Shown in pieces: positions 34,487 to 43,503 of a DNA stretch of 64,000 nucleotides (positions within the stretch are counted from its first letter, which is position 1; every line of letters begins with the position of its first letter). A program made the translations under genes and the position numbers. The stretch comes from CAZDKK01 sp964506245 (lineage in GTDB: Bacteria > Eisenbacteria > RBG-16-71-46 > CAIMUX01 > WJJG01). Below the pieces are notes generated by a model. That model did not search any database and was not told the DNA's origin. It was given only the letters and a program-made list of their open reading frames with translations. Location of the stretch: positions 1-64,000 of the forward strand of contig CAZDKK010000013.1 of assembly GCA_964506245.1 (NCBI GenBank), written 5' to 3'.

Positions 34487-36428
34487 GGACAACCCCTCCA
34501 ATCTCCGCATGGATCTGGGTGTTGGTGAAGTGCTTCGCCGTGCAGGCCCCGCTGGGACAGGTGGCGGCGCAGGTGCCGCAGCCCCGGCAGAGTGCGTCGT
34601 TGACGGAGCACACGTGTTCCTGGGCGTCATAGGAGATCGCCTTGTACGGACAAACGGCGACGCACATCCGGCAGCCCGCGCACAGCTCGGACTTGATGGT
34701 GGAGGTCATCGCCTCGAGCTGGATCCTTCTGCCCGGCACGAGCTTCGAGAGGGCGTCGCCCACCGCCGCCTGAGCCATCGTGACCGCCGGACCGGCGTCG
34801 CACGGCTCCACGCACCCGCCCACCGCATAGATGCCGTCCAGGGTCGTGCCGGTGGCGTGGAGCACGGGATGATCCGGCTTCAGGAAGCCGAACGCGTCCC
34901 GATCGGCATGGAGTTGCTCGGCCAGCCGATCCAGTCCTGGCGGCGGTGTCAGGCCGGTCACGAGGACCACCATGTCCACGTCGAGGTCGGCCATGCCCTG
35001 GGCTGAGATGTGGATCCCCTGGGGACCTTGGGTGAGGTGCACGCTGGTGAGATCCTTCACGCGGATGAACTTCGTTCCGGTCTCGACCTGATGCCGGTGG
35101 AAGGCTGCGCCAGCGGGGCCGTCGAAGACGAGCTTGTCGTGCAAGTTGTACACGGTGACGTTCGGCACCTTGGCGCGGGCCAGGTGACCCACCTTCCCGG
35201 CCATCATGCAGCAGACCCCTGAGCAGTAGGGCACGCCCTCGTCGGCCATCGACCCCACGCAATGCAGGACCGCCATCGACTGGGGCTGCTTGCCGTTGCG
35301 CAGGTGAATCTGCCCCCCGCACGGGCCATTGGACGAGGCGAGCCGCTCGAACTCCGCCAGGGTGTAGACATCCTCGATCCGGCCGTACCCGAGCCGCTCG
35401 ATGCCCGTCGGGTCCACGTTCCCATGGCCCGTGGCCAGAATCACCGCCCCGGCGGAGAACTCGAGGTCGCGGTCCTGGTCGTTGAAATCGATCGCGCTGA
35501 AGGGACAGGCGGGAACACAGGCGTTGCACGAGTCATGGGTGAAGTGGCGGCACGCGTCGTGATCGATGACCGCCGCGGCGGGGACGGATCCCGGGAAGAG
35601 CGTGTAGATCGCCTTGCGCTGGCCGAGTCCGAGATGGAAGCGGCTGGTGACCGTGGTCGGACAGGCCTCGAAGCAGGCCTCGCAACCGATGCAGGCCTGC
35701 GTCACGTAGCGCGCCCGAGCGCGCACCTTGACCTGGAAGTTGCCGAAGAAGCCGAGGATGTCGGTCACCTCGGCGTTGGCCACCACCTGGATGTTCGGGT
35801 GGTCGCGGACGGCTGACAGCCGCGGGGCGAGCAGGCACGGGGCGCACTCCATGTTGGGAGCGACCTCTTCGGTCTGGATCACCTGCCCTCCCAGCGATAC
35901 CTCCCGCTCGATGAGGACTACCTTGCGTCCCGCATTGGCCGCCATGAGCGCGGCCTCGATGCCCGCCAGGCCGCCGCCGATGACGACGACCTCGCTCCGG
36001 CACTCCAGCTCGCGGATCAGCAGCTCCTCGTGATGGGAGATCCTCGCCATGGCGGCGCGAATCAGCGTGAGGGCCTTGCGGGTAGCCTGGGCCTTGTCGG
36101 GCGTCACCCAGGCGCACTGCTCCCGCAGGTTCACCATCTGCACCATGCCCATGTTCAGCCCGGCCCGCACCGCTGCGTCACGGAAGGTCTGCTCGTGCAC
36201 CTTGGGCGAGCAGGCAGCAACCAGCACGTGATCCGGATGGTGCTTGGCGATGGTCTCCTCGACGAACTTGCGTCCCTCGGGCGAGCACATGAGATTGTGC
36301 ATGGACACGAAGCCCACGTCCGGGTGCTTTTCCAGCTCGGCCCGAATCGCGTCCAGGTCGACGAAGCCCGCGATGTTGGTTCCGCACTGGCACAGGAACA
36401 CGCCGAGTCTCTTGGCTGTCCGACTCAT
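34479..36428 (-). CDS. hdrA: Heterodisulfide reductase subunit A-like flavoprotein HdrA
   Basis: FAD and iron-sulfur protein of 649 residues. The N-terminal FLCQCGTNIAG motif is typical of HdrA. The FAD-binding site is VIGGGLAGIEAALMAANAG with LGGQ. Cluster motifs are CIGCEACFEACP, CNACVPACP, and two C-terminal ferredoxin motifs CAGCRMCVAVCP and CRGCGTCAATCP. In bifurcating complexes HdrA splits electrons between HdrBC and ferredoxin. No hdrB or hdrC is present in this window. ATG 36428 overlaps the protease stop (ATGA). Confidence 0.95.
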   Translation of the reverse strand: MSRTAKRLGVFLCQCGTNIAGFVDLDAIRAELEKHPDVGFVSMHNLMCSPEGRKFVEETIAKHHPDHVLVAACSPKVHEQTFRDAAVRAGLNMGMVQMVNLREQCAWVTPDKAQATRKALTLIRAAMARISHHEELLIRELECRSEVVVIGGGLAGIEAALMAANAGRKVVLIEREVSLGGQVIQTEEVAPNMECAPCLLAPRLSAVRDHPNIQVVANAEVTDILGFFGNFQVKVRARARYVTQACIGCEACFEACPTTVTSRFHLGLGQRKAIYTLFPGSVPAAAVIDHDACRHFTHDSCNACVPACPFSAIDFNDQDRDLEFSAGAVILATGHGNVDPTGIERLGYGRIEDVYTLAEFERLASSNGPCGGQIHLRNGKQPQSMAVLHCVGSMADEGVPYCSGVCCMMAGKVGHLARAKVPNVTVYNLHDKLVFDGPAGAAFHRHQVETGTKFIRVKDLTSVHLTQGPQGIHISAQGMADLDVDMVVLVTGLTPPPGLDRLAEQLHADRDAFGFLKPDHPVLHATGTTLDGIYAVGGCVEPCDAGPAVTMAQAAVGDALSKLVPGRRIQLEAMTSTIKSELCAGCRMCVAVCPYKAISYDAQEHVCSVNDALCRGCGTCAATCPSGACTAKHFTNTQIHAEIGGVVHG

Positions 36429-36949
36429 AGCGACTCCTTTGCTGTGATCCATTGACTGAGGATGTCTCCGATGCGATCCACCGCCCCTCCCAGGGCCTGC
36501 TCCACGGGGGCTGTCGGCGTCTCGCAGAACGTCGTGAAGTCGGTGCCCTCGATGCCCAGGAAGACCGACTTCACCGGCATGGGGAGGCCGCAGAGCGTCC
36601 CCAGGCGGAAGAGCGCGGGCAGGTCGAGGCTGTGCGGCACGAGCATCTGCCCGGAGGCCCACCCGAGAACGCTGTCCGCGGGAACCAGATGGCAGGTACC
36701 GGCTGGCCGCTGGCCGGTACAGATGCTGTCCACCAAGATCAGCCGGCCGCAGTCGGCGATCTCGTAGAGCAGATCGAAGGAATCACCCGTGTGGGTCGCG
36801 TAGCGGACGTTCTCCCATCGCGACGCGTACCGCTCGCGAGCCATGCGGACCGCGTGCAGCCCGGCCGTGTCGTCCGACAGGAGTGGATTGCCGACGCCCA
36901 ACACCAAGACGCGCCCGCCGTCCTCACTCTGGCCTGATGCGGATGCCAT
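36425..36949 (-). CDS. Hydrogenase maturation endopeptidase (M52, HyaD/FrcD type)
   Basis: Protease of 174 residues that trims the C-terminal extension of the large subunit after nickel insertion. Family motifs: LVLGVGNPLLSDD with the metal-binding Asp/Glu region, LILVDSICTG, and MLVPHSLDLPALF with the conserved His. It is the first hydrogenase gene of the operon and overlaps hdrA by four bases. The chemoreceptor gene stops nine bases before its start. Confidence 0.93.
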   Translation of the reverse strand: MASASGQSEDGGRVLVLGVGNPLLSDDTAGLHAVRMARERYASRWENVRYATHTGDSFDLLYEIADCGRLILVDSICTGQRPAGTCHLVPADSVLGWASGQMLVPHSLDLPALFRLGTLCGLPMPVKSVFLGIEGTDFTTFCETPTAPVEQALGGAVDRIGDILSQWITAKESL

Positions 36950-36958
36950 GGCGTCGTC

Positions 36959-38209
36959 TCACTTGAGCTTCTGGTTCAGGCAGTCCAGGAGCTGGCGCAG
37001 CATGTCGACGCTGGCCGAGACGTGGCCGACGCCCTCCGATGCCTTCTTGGTGGCCTGCTCGATCCCGGTCACGCTCTCGGCCATGGTGGAGGCGCCGGAC
37101 GCCAGTTCGGTCACGCCGCGGGAGATCTCGTTGGCCGCCTGACCGGCCCCGGCGATGTTGCGAGCGATCTCGTTGACCGCTGTGGATTGCTCCTCGACCG
37201 CGCTGGCAATCGTCTGCGACGTCAGATGCACGTCCTGGATGGTGGCGGTGATGCTGCCGATGGCGGCAATCGAGCTGTCGGAGTCGCGCTGGATGTCCTC
37301 GATGAGCTTGGCGATGTCGCCGACGGCGCGGCCGGTCTGCTTCGCCAGCTCCTTGACCTCGCTGGCCACGACCGCAAAGCCCTTACCAGCCTCGCCCGCC
37401 GAGGCGGCCTCGATGGTCGCATTCAGCGCCAGCAGGTTGGTCTGGTCCGCGATCGTCCCGATGATGTCGAGGACCTTGCCGATCTCGCGCGCCGACGACC
37501 CGAGCGATTCCATTTGATGCTGCGTGGCCACCGCCTTCTCATTGGCCTCGGTGGCGGTCTGCAGCTCCTTCTCGCACGACCTGGCCACGTCGCCCAGCGT
37601 GGCGCTGATTTGCTCGACCGCCGTCGCGACCGTGTTGACGGAGGCGGACATCTCCTGGGCAGAAGCGGAGACACCCTGGATGCTCGTGTTGGACTCCTCG
37701 CTGGCGGCAGCGACGGTGTGGGTGTACCCCACCAGCTCGTTGGTCTCGTTGGCCAGGGATGCGGCCAGCTCCTGGAGCTCGTTCGCGCAGAACGACAGGG
37801 TCACCACGTCGCCGGCCGCGGAGCGCATGGCCCCGCTGTGTTCGTCGAGCAGCCTGCCGGCCGATCGGGCCAGGTCCCAGAGCGGGTCCCCCGGGGCGCG
37901 CTGGGCGATCTCGTCCACGGCTTCCTTGTCCCCCTGTCGTAACGACAGGAGCCGGTCGGCGATCAGGCGGCTGACCGAGGCGGTGCGTCGCGCCATGAGC
38001 AGGACGAGACCGAATGACGCTGCGATCGCGATCACGGCCACGACGGTGTGGGCGAAGATCAAGCCCGCGCCGTCGTCGGCCGGGGGTCCGAAGACTCCCC
38101 CAGGTGCGAAGAGCACGAGGGCGAAGACCGTGGGCAGACTGCCCGCGGCGGAGAGCCAGAGAAGACGTACGAATCGAGAGCGGAAACAGGTCACGGTTGG
38201 GTTTCCCAT
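36959..38209 (-). CDS. Methyl-accepting chemotaxis protein with short membrane anchor
   Basis: Chemoreceptor of 416 residues. Two membrane segments lie near the N-terminus (VRLLWLSAAGSLPTVFALVLF and AHTVVAVIAIAASFGLVLLM) with only about 12 residues between them, so there is almost no periplasmic sensor domain. A HAMP-like region and a full signalling domain follow, including the hairpin tip EIGKVLDIIGTIADQTNLLALNATIEAASAGEAGKGFAVVASEVKELA. ATG 38209 is chosen; GTG 38218 is an alternative. It is nine bases upstream of the hydrogenase protease on the same strand, so it is likely to head the hydrogenase transcript. It may sense an internal or membrane redox state (inference). Confidence 0.9.
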   Translation of the reverse strand: MGNPTVTCFRSRFVRLLWLSAAGSLPTVFALVLFAPGGVFGPPADDGAGLIFAHTVVAVIAIAASFGLVLLMARRTASVSRLIADRLLSLRQGDKEAVDEIAQRAPGDPLWDLARSAGRLLDEHSGAMRSAAGDVVTLSFCANELQELAASLANETNELVGYTHTVAAASEESNTSIQGVSASAQEMSASVNTVATAVEQISATLGDVARSCEKELQTATEANEKAVATQHQMESLGSSAREIGKVLDIIGTIADQTNLLALNATIEAASAGEAGKGFAVVASEVKELAKQTGRAVGDIAKLIEDIQRDSDSSIAAIGSITATIQDVHLTSQTIASAVEEQSTAVNEIARNIAGAGQAANEISRGVTELASGASTMAESVTGIEQATKKASEGVGHVSASVDMLRQLLDCLNQKLK

Positions 38210-38218
38210 GGCGCACAC

Positions 38219-38784
38219 CTATCCGCGCAAACCACCGCGGTCCAGGCGTCGGGGTCGCACGATCGCAGCCCGGCTCGGTCGCCAGACTGGGCCAACCTTG
38301 CCGTCTTCACCCCGCCCCGCGGGCTCGCGCAGAAATCGTGCCCGTGTGGTCTCACGCCGGCCGCTCGCCAGACGGATGGACTGGCCTGTGGCGCATCCCA
38401 GGGAGAGCGTCGCATCCAGCTCGCCCGCCGAAACTCACATGCACCCATCGGCAGATCCCGGGGCAGCAACAGGGGAATGTGGATCAACGCGTACACAAGT
38501 AACTAAGGGCGAAGCGACTCGCTGCGATCCGGACGGAGAGGGAAGGTCAAGACCGCCGCCGGTCGCCCTCGGAATTCGTTTGGGCGCTGCGAATTCCCCG
38601 CGGCGTACGCTCACCGATCGGCCCCGGGCTTGGGGAGCCGCCCGCGGGCCAAGCGCCGTCAGCCGCCCGATCGCTGGTCGAACTGGGTCCAGCCAGTGGA
38701 TGGGCTGAACCACCCAGACCGAGCATCCGAGGGAACCAGGGGGCCGTGTCTACCGCCTGTGGACTGATGCGATGATGCGGCGGC
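38219..38784. other. 566-base region without a supported gene; promoter side of the hydrogenase operon
   Basis: Only low-quality Arg/Pro-rich frames are present. On the minus strand this region must hold the promoter of the chemoreceptor-hydrogenase transcript. I could not assign a specific promoter or riboswitch by eye. The left end of the neighbouring broken flavodoxin gene contains short repeats of GCATCCGCCGG near 38838-38872. Confidence 0.5.
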
Positions 38785-39191
38785 TCAACGCTCAGTGCCA
38801 GACAGGCGGCGAGTACATCGTCGCGGACCCGCGCGCCGCACATCCGCCGGTGGCGCATCCGCCGGCCGTGCATCCAGCGGCCGCGTGCCCGGCGGGTCCT
38901 CGAACCAGCCGCGTTCCTGCCAGAAGGCGAAGTCGGCCTTGAAGATCTTGCGGTTGCGCCAGATCAACTCGGCCAGGAAGCGGCGCTGTGCGATGACCTC
39001 ATCGCTCAAGGGAAACTCCCGGCGTTCATGCAGCGGCCGCAGCCCAGGCAGCGACGGACGTCCAGGTCGCACAGGTGGAACGCCTCGATCTCCACGCCCT
39101 GTGCCCGGCATGCATCCATCAGCCACGCGGCGATGCGGCCGGTGCCCCCGGCCGCGCCGTGCGGCGACCCATTCACGCAGACGAGCTTCAT
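38785..39191 (-). pseudogene. Broken flavodoxin/NADPH-dependent FMN reductase-like gene
   Basis: ATG 39191 behind GGAGGTGGCGC begins a clear flavodoxin-fold N-terminus (MKLVCVNGSPHG, phosphate-binding loop, then CDLDVRRCLGCGRCMNAG). It stops at TGA 39008-39006 after 61 codons. Directly beyond, in the next frame, a second protein-like stretch continues (DEVIAQRRFLAELIWRNRKI, then FKADFAFWQERGW), which resembles the C-terminal helix of this family. The central part of the fold, roughly 80 residues or more, is missing. The simplest reading is an internal deletion that also shifted the frame. The tail after EDPP is repetitive (DARPADAPPAD). Confidence 0.65.
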
Positions 39192-39287
39192 GCGCCACCT
39201 CCGGCTCTGGCTTCCGCACCACGGCGAGGGATAGAATGATAGGGTCCAGTGGCCGTTCGTCCAAGCATCTCGAAGGAGGAGACCGCC

Positions 39288-41009
39288 ATGCGCTTCCCTC
39301 GTCCTGTTCTCGGCGCACTGCTCGGCCTGGCCTTCCTGGCTGTCTCGACGATGCCCGCCCCCGCCGGCGGGCCTTGCACACCCGATGGTCTCTCCGCGAT
39401 CGCCGCCTCCAGTGCGCTTGCGTCCACGTCCGCCTTCGGTGACGACGGCACCCTCGCCTGGCGCGATCGGCCCGCCTGGGCTGGCGACCGGGGTGGGTCC
39501 GGAGAACCGCTTCCCGTGGAGTTCACCCCCAGCGTGCGCGTGGACGACGACCTCAGCCCCGAGCACCGCGAGCCGGTCGTGGCCTGGGGACCGGCAGGCG
39601 AGATCTATGCCGCCTACTGCGAGCGGGCCACGCACTACAACCCCGAGCTGGTGATGTTCACGCGGTCGACCGACGCCGGGGACACCTGGCTGACACCCGC
39701 GGTGCGGATGAACGACACCCAGCCCAACGCCGCCATGTTCCCCGCGATCGAGGTGCTGCCGGACGGGACGATTCTCTTGGCCTGGTGCGAGATGAAGTTC
39801 TCGCCCTTCAACAACGAGATCCGTTTCGCGCGCTCGAACGACGGCGGTCTGACCTGGAGCCCCAGCGTCGTCGTCCATCCCATCAATCCATCCATGGACT
39901 ACTACCGTCCCTGCATCCTCGCGGTGCAGGGGAGGATTCTGATCGCCTTTTGGCAAGAGGTGACCTACCCGAACGGAATCCCCGTGCTGGTCTACTCGGA
40001 CGACGGCGGTGAGAGCTGGGTCGGGCCTTCTCCCATGACCTCGATGTTGGGCCCGTACGACGGCAGCGCGCCGTGCCTCGCCTATAACGACAGAACTGCA
40101 GTCCTCGGACTTGCGATGCCGGCCAACGGCGAGCGGGTGGTCTTCAGCCACTCCGATGATTTGGGCCTGACCTGGACCGTGCCCGTGCAGGTCAACGACG
40201 CCATCGCCACATCGACCGACTATCCGGACCTGGCCTGTGCGGCGGGGTACTTCTATGTCACCTGGAACGACAACCGCTACGGTCAGTTCAACGCCGACAT
40301 CTTCTTCAGCCGCAGCGCCACGGGTACCGGCTGGACGGCCAACGTGAAGGTCAACGACGCTTTCGAGGGCAACCAGTACGAGCCGCACATCCGGGCGGAC
40401 GAGCACGAACGGGTCCACATCTGCTGGATCTGGAACATGCCGTTCCAGATGAACATCGATCTCTACTACTCGACATCCACAGACTGCGGCACGACGTGGC
40501 TACCGACGAGCGTGCGCGTCAATGATCTGCCTTACACGGTGCAGCCCTACGTCTCCTGGACGAGCGACATCCTGTGCAACCAACAGGGCGACGTCTTCAT
40601 CGCCTGGAACGACGGGCGAGCGAGCAGCTCGTACGACAATGTCTACTGCAGCCGGTCGATGGGTTGGAGCGCGGTGGGCGATCCGTCGCACGGGCCCGAT
40701 CTCACCGGGGCCGGAGCGGCGGCGCTGGGCGGCGCCATCCTGCGGGTGGGCGCCCAGCCAGGCCCGCGGCCCTACCTGAGCTTGCATCTGCCGCGCGCGG
40801 GAAGCGACCTGCGGCTGAGCCTCTATGAGATCTCGGGGCGTCTGGTCGGATCGGCGAGGCTCGGGGCGCTGCCCGCGGGCGAACACGCGGTCGCGCTCGA
40901 CGGGCTGCTCGCGCGCAGCCGCACAGGTTCGGGCCGGTACGTGGCGGTCGTGACGGACGGCCGGTCGCGCGCATCCCGGGGATTCGTCCTCGTGCGGCCC
41001 CAGCCCTAG
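39288..41009 (+). CDS. Secreted sialidase-fold (BNR/Asp-box) protein with sorting domain
   Basis: Exported protein of 573 residues; ATG 39288 follows GAAGGAGGAGACCGCC and the signal peptide ends MPAPAGG. Five Asp boxes (S-x-D-x-G-x-(T/S)-W) are visible: STDAGDTW, SNDGGLTW, SDDGGESW, SDDLGLTW and STDCGTTW, marking a six-bladed sialidase-type propeller. The recurring phrase VRMNDTQPN/VQVNDAIA/VKVNDAFEG marks blade starts. I do not see the arginine triad of true sialidases with confidence, so enzymatic activity is unproven. The last 90 residues are a FlgD-like sorting domain (LSLYEISGRLVGSARLG, SGRYVAVVTDG). Confidence 0.8.
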   Translation: MRFPRPVLGALLGLAFLAVSTMPAPAGGPCTPDGLSAIAASSALASTSAFGDDGTLAWRDRPAWAGDRGGSGEPLPVEFTPSVRVDDDLSPEHREPVVAWGPAGEIYAAYCERATHYNPELVMFTRSTDAGDTWLTPAVRMNDTQPNAAMFPAIEVLPDGTILLAWCEMKFSPFNNEIRFARSNDGGLTWSPSVVVHPINPSMDYYRPCILAVQGRILIAFWQEVTYPNGIPVLVYSDDGGESWVGPSPMTSMLGPYDGSAPCLAYNDRTAVLGLAMPANGERVVFSHSDDLGLTWTVPVQVNDAIATSTDYPDLACAAGYFYVTWNDNRYGQFNADIFFSRSATGTGWTANVKVNDAFEGNQYEPHIRADEHERVHICWIWNMPFQMNIDLYYSTSTDCGTTWLPTSVRVNDLPYTVQPYVSWTSDILCNQQGDVFIAWNDGRASSSYDNVYCSRSMGWSAVGDPSHGPDLTGAGAAALGGAILRVGAQPGPRPYLSLHLPRAGSDLRLSLYEISGRLVGSARLGALPAGEHAVALDGLLARSRTGSGRYVAVVTDGRSRASRGFVLVRPQP

Positions 41010-41015
41010 CTGTCG

Positions 41016-41034
41016 CCAGGGGCCGGGGCCCTGG
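41016..41034. terminator. Short hairpin between convergent genes
   Basis: CCAGGG pairs with CCCTGG around a seven-base GC-rich loop, seven bases after the stop of the sialidase-fold gene. The msrBA stop lies 50 bases further on the other strand. GC-rich sequence continues after it; the terminator role is inferred from position. Confidence 0.4.
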
Positions 41035-41083
41035 CCGGGAGCCCGGGCCGCCGCTCGGCCGGCCGCAGGGCGGCGTGGCAGCG

Positions 41084-42166
41084 CTACCAGGTGCGCAGGT
41101 AGTGGCAGGTGTAGCCGCCGGGGTTCTTCTCCAGGTAGTCCTGATGATACGCCTCGGCCGGATAGAACTGCCCGGCCGGGACGATCTCGGTCACGATGGG
41201 CGCGCCCCACTTGCCGGAGCGGTCGATCTCGGCCTTGACCTCCTCCGCGATCCGGCGCTGCGTCTCGTCGGTGTAGAAGATGGCGGATCGGTACTGGCTG
41301 CCGGCGTCGTTTCCCTGGCGATTGGGCGTGGTCGGATCGTGCATCCGGAAGAAGGTGCGGAGGAGATCCGCATAGCTGAGACGCTCGGGGTCGAAGGTCA
41401 CCCGGATGGCCTCAGCGTGGCCTGAGGTGCCGCGGTGCACGATCTCGTAGTTGGGGTTCTCCACCCTCCCGCCGGTGTACCCGACCTCGGTCTCGGTCAC
41501 CCCCGGGATGTCTCGCAGGATCCCCTCCATCCCCCAGAAGCACCCGCCGGCCAGCACGGCCATCTCGGTTTTCGTCGTGTCGAACAGCACCGCCAGTCCT
41601 CCGTACCCTTGCGCTTCCAGTGACTCCGCCGGCACAAAACGAAGCGAAGCCGAGTTGATGCAGTAGCGTAACCCGGTGGGCTCCGGCCCGTCGGGAAAGA
41701 CATGGCCGAGGTGCGAGTCGCCGTGGTGCGACCGGACCTCGACGCGGCTCATGCCCAGGCTGCGATCCTCGCGTGTCACGGTGTTGTCCGGGATCAGCGG
41801 GCGCGTGAAGCTGGGCCAGCCACAGCCCGAGTCGAACTTGTCCCGCGAGCTGAACAACGGTTCGCCCGACACCACGTCGACGTAGATCCCGGGGGCATGG
41901 TGGTTCCAGAACTCGTTGCGGAAGGGGGGCTCGGTGGCGTTCTGCTGTGTCACCCGGTACTGCAGCCCCTCCAGTTGCTCTCGCAGGACGCTGTCGGCCG
42001 GCTTCTGGAACTCCTGCCAGGGCCCGCTGGCATCGAGCGGCGGCAGGGGGTCCCCGGTCGGGGCCCCTTGGGCGTTGCCCGTGTCGACCGCGCAGCCGCA
42101 CGCCAGCAGGGGCATGGGCAGCCAAGCGGTCGCCCAGGCCGCCAGGGATCGGTGTTTTCGGCTCAT
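41084..42166 (-). CDS. msrBA: Exported lipoprotein methionine sulfoxide reductase, MsrB-MsrA fusion
   Basis: Fusion of 360 residues with the MsrB domain first. The start ATG 42166 follows GGAGGGGGCT and begins a lipoprotein signal with LLACGC. MsrB: FRNEFWNHHAPGIYVDVVSGEPLF, GCGWPSF and catalytic RYCINSASL (Cys169); the structural zinc cysteines of many MsrBs are missing. MsrA: GGCFWGMEG (Cys209 catalytic), VGYTGG, NPNYE, GHAEAIRV and YHQDYLEKN. It repairs oxidised methionine in exported proteins. It is divergent from the next lipoprotein gene across 155 bases. Confidence 0.92.
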   Translation of the reverse strand: MSRKHRSLAAWATAWLPMPLLACGCAVDTGNAQGAPTGDPLPPLDASGPWQEFQKPADSVLREQLEGLQYRVTQQNATEPPFRNEFWNHHAPGIYVDVVSGEPLFSSRDKFDSGCGWPSFTRPLIPDNTVTREDRSLGMSRVEVRSHHGDSHLGHVFPDGPEPTGLRYCINSASLRFVPAESLEAQGYGGLAVLFDTTKTEMAVLAGGCFWGMEGILRDIPGVTETEVGYTGGRVENPNYEIVHRGTSGHAEAIRVTFDPERLSYADLLRTFFRMHDPTTPNRQGNDAGSQYRSAIFYTDETQRRIAEEVKAEIDRSGKWGAPIVTEIVPAGQFYPAEAYHQDYLEKNPGGYTCHYLRTW

Positions 42167-42321
42167 AGCCCCCTCCACGTCTGTCAGCCTCTCCCGCTGC
42201 ACCCTTGCCCCCGCCGCAGGTTCCCCAAGGAAGCAGGGCCCGGGGACCGAAGATTCTCCCCGAGGAGGCTCCGCCCGTCCGATCCGGACCGGGCGCCGTG
42301 GCCCAAGAGGGAGGATTCGCA

Positions 42322-43503
42322 ATGCGCAATCGCTGGCTTCGCGCCGCCCCCCTGCTGATTCTCGCGGCGGTGCTCGTCGTCTGCGGCTGCTCCAAGGACG
42401 ATGACAAATCCACCACCCCTGACAACGGCAACGAGGTCCTGACGCCCGAGGAGTTCACGGAGGAGATGCAGGAGGTGATGGCCAGCGCCACCGAGGCGCT
42501 GATGGACTGCAAGGCCGTGTACCTGATCGATCCCGTGTCCAATGCCGACCTCTTCGCATTCTTGGAGACGGAGGTCCTGTCGGAGGTGGCAGGGGGCGGG
42601 GGGCTGTCGGCCTACTTCGGGACCTGGGACGACACCAGCGCCACCCGGGAGGACGGGATCGGGATCGCGCGGGTCGACACCAGCCCCACGGACGGCGTGC
42701 GGCTGCTGCTGGTCGGCGCCGACACCCTCGGCACGCCCCTCCACGGGGATCTCACGCTCGGGGGCGTCAGTGTCGATGTCGACACGCTCAACGGCGACTT
42801 CGAGATCACCTTCGACGCGACCGTGCACGAGTCCACGACGGGTGATCAGGCAGAGATCGAGCTGGAGCTCGCGCTGGCCGTGGATCCGCAGGGCGCTGGC
42901 ACATTCGAGGACATCACCGTGGATCTGGCATCGTCGGGTTCGATCTGCGACGTGGCGTACGATCTGGACGTCGGGGCGCAGGATGGCGTGATCACGATCG
43001 GCGGCTGGTACCAGGGCCAGATCAAGGTCACCTACCAGGTCGTGGTCACGACCACCGAGACGGACACGACCATGACGGCCACGATCTCGTTCGGCGCGAC
43101 CACGCCGCCGCGCGTGCGGGTGACGCTGGCCGCGAATCCGGACGCGCCCGCGGACTGCGTGACGGGCTCCGTCTACGTGCGCGGGCACAAGCAAGCTGAT
43201 ATCGTTTCGACCGGCTGCGGAACCGATGAGGTGACGGTCTTCATGGTCGTCGAGGGCGACTCCCTGCTGGCCGAGGAGGTCTTGGGCGACCTGTGGGAAC
43301 AGGTCGAGGGGCTCGTGGGTGACGAGGGCGAGTTCTCGCTCATGGGTCTGGCGACGCCGGTCCTCGCGTACGACCCCTGTGCAGGTTTCACAGCCGCGCG
43401 AGGTTATCCCCCAGCATTGCGCGCAGCTGTCGGACCTCGAAGTTCCCGGCTGCTTGAAGATCCTCGAGAAACGCCCAGATGGCGCGCTCATCCGCGCGAC
43501 TGA
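42322..43503 (+). CDS. Lipoprotein of unknown function
   Basis: Lipoprotein of 393 residues. ATG 42322 is preceded by AGAGGGAGGATTCGCA; the signal ends in lipobox VVCGC followed by acidic KDDD. The mature part is a series of beta strands rich in Asp, Thr and Gly, with no family I recognise. The last 39 residues (after VLAYDPCAGF) are Arg/Pro-rich and unlike the rest. They are encoded by DNA that overlaps the 3' end of the opposing M28 peptidase gene by 116 bases, suggesting the original stop codon was lost and the frame runs on. Confidence 0.75.
   Translation: MRNRWLRAAPLLILAAVLVVCGCSKDDDKSTTPDNGNEVLTPEEFTEEMQEVMASATEALMDCKAVYLIDPVSNADLFAFLETEVLSEVAGGGGLSAYFGTWDDTSATREDGIGIARVDTSPTDGVRLLLVGADTLGTPLHGDLTLGGVSVDVDTLNGDFEITFDATVHESTTGDQAEIELELALAVDPQGAGTFEDITVDLASSGSICDVAYDLDVGAQDGVITIGGWYQGQIKVTYQVVVTTTETDTTMTATISFGATTPPRVRVTLAANPDAPADCVTGSVYVRGHKQADIVSTGCGTDEVTVFMVVEGDSLLAEEVLGDLWEQVEGLVGDEGEFSLMGLATPVLAYDPCAGFTAARGYPPALRAAVGPRSSRLLEDPRETPRWRAHPRD

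Noticed and set aside
38191..38496. 101-codon minus-strand frame upstream of the chemoreceptor
   Set aside because: No ribosome site, overlaps the chemoreceptor start, and the protein looks random.
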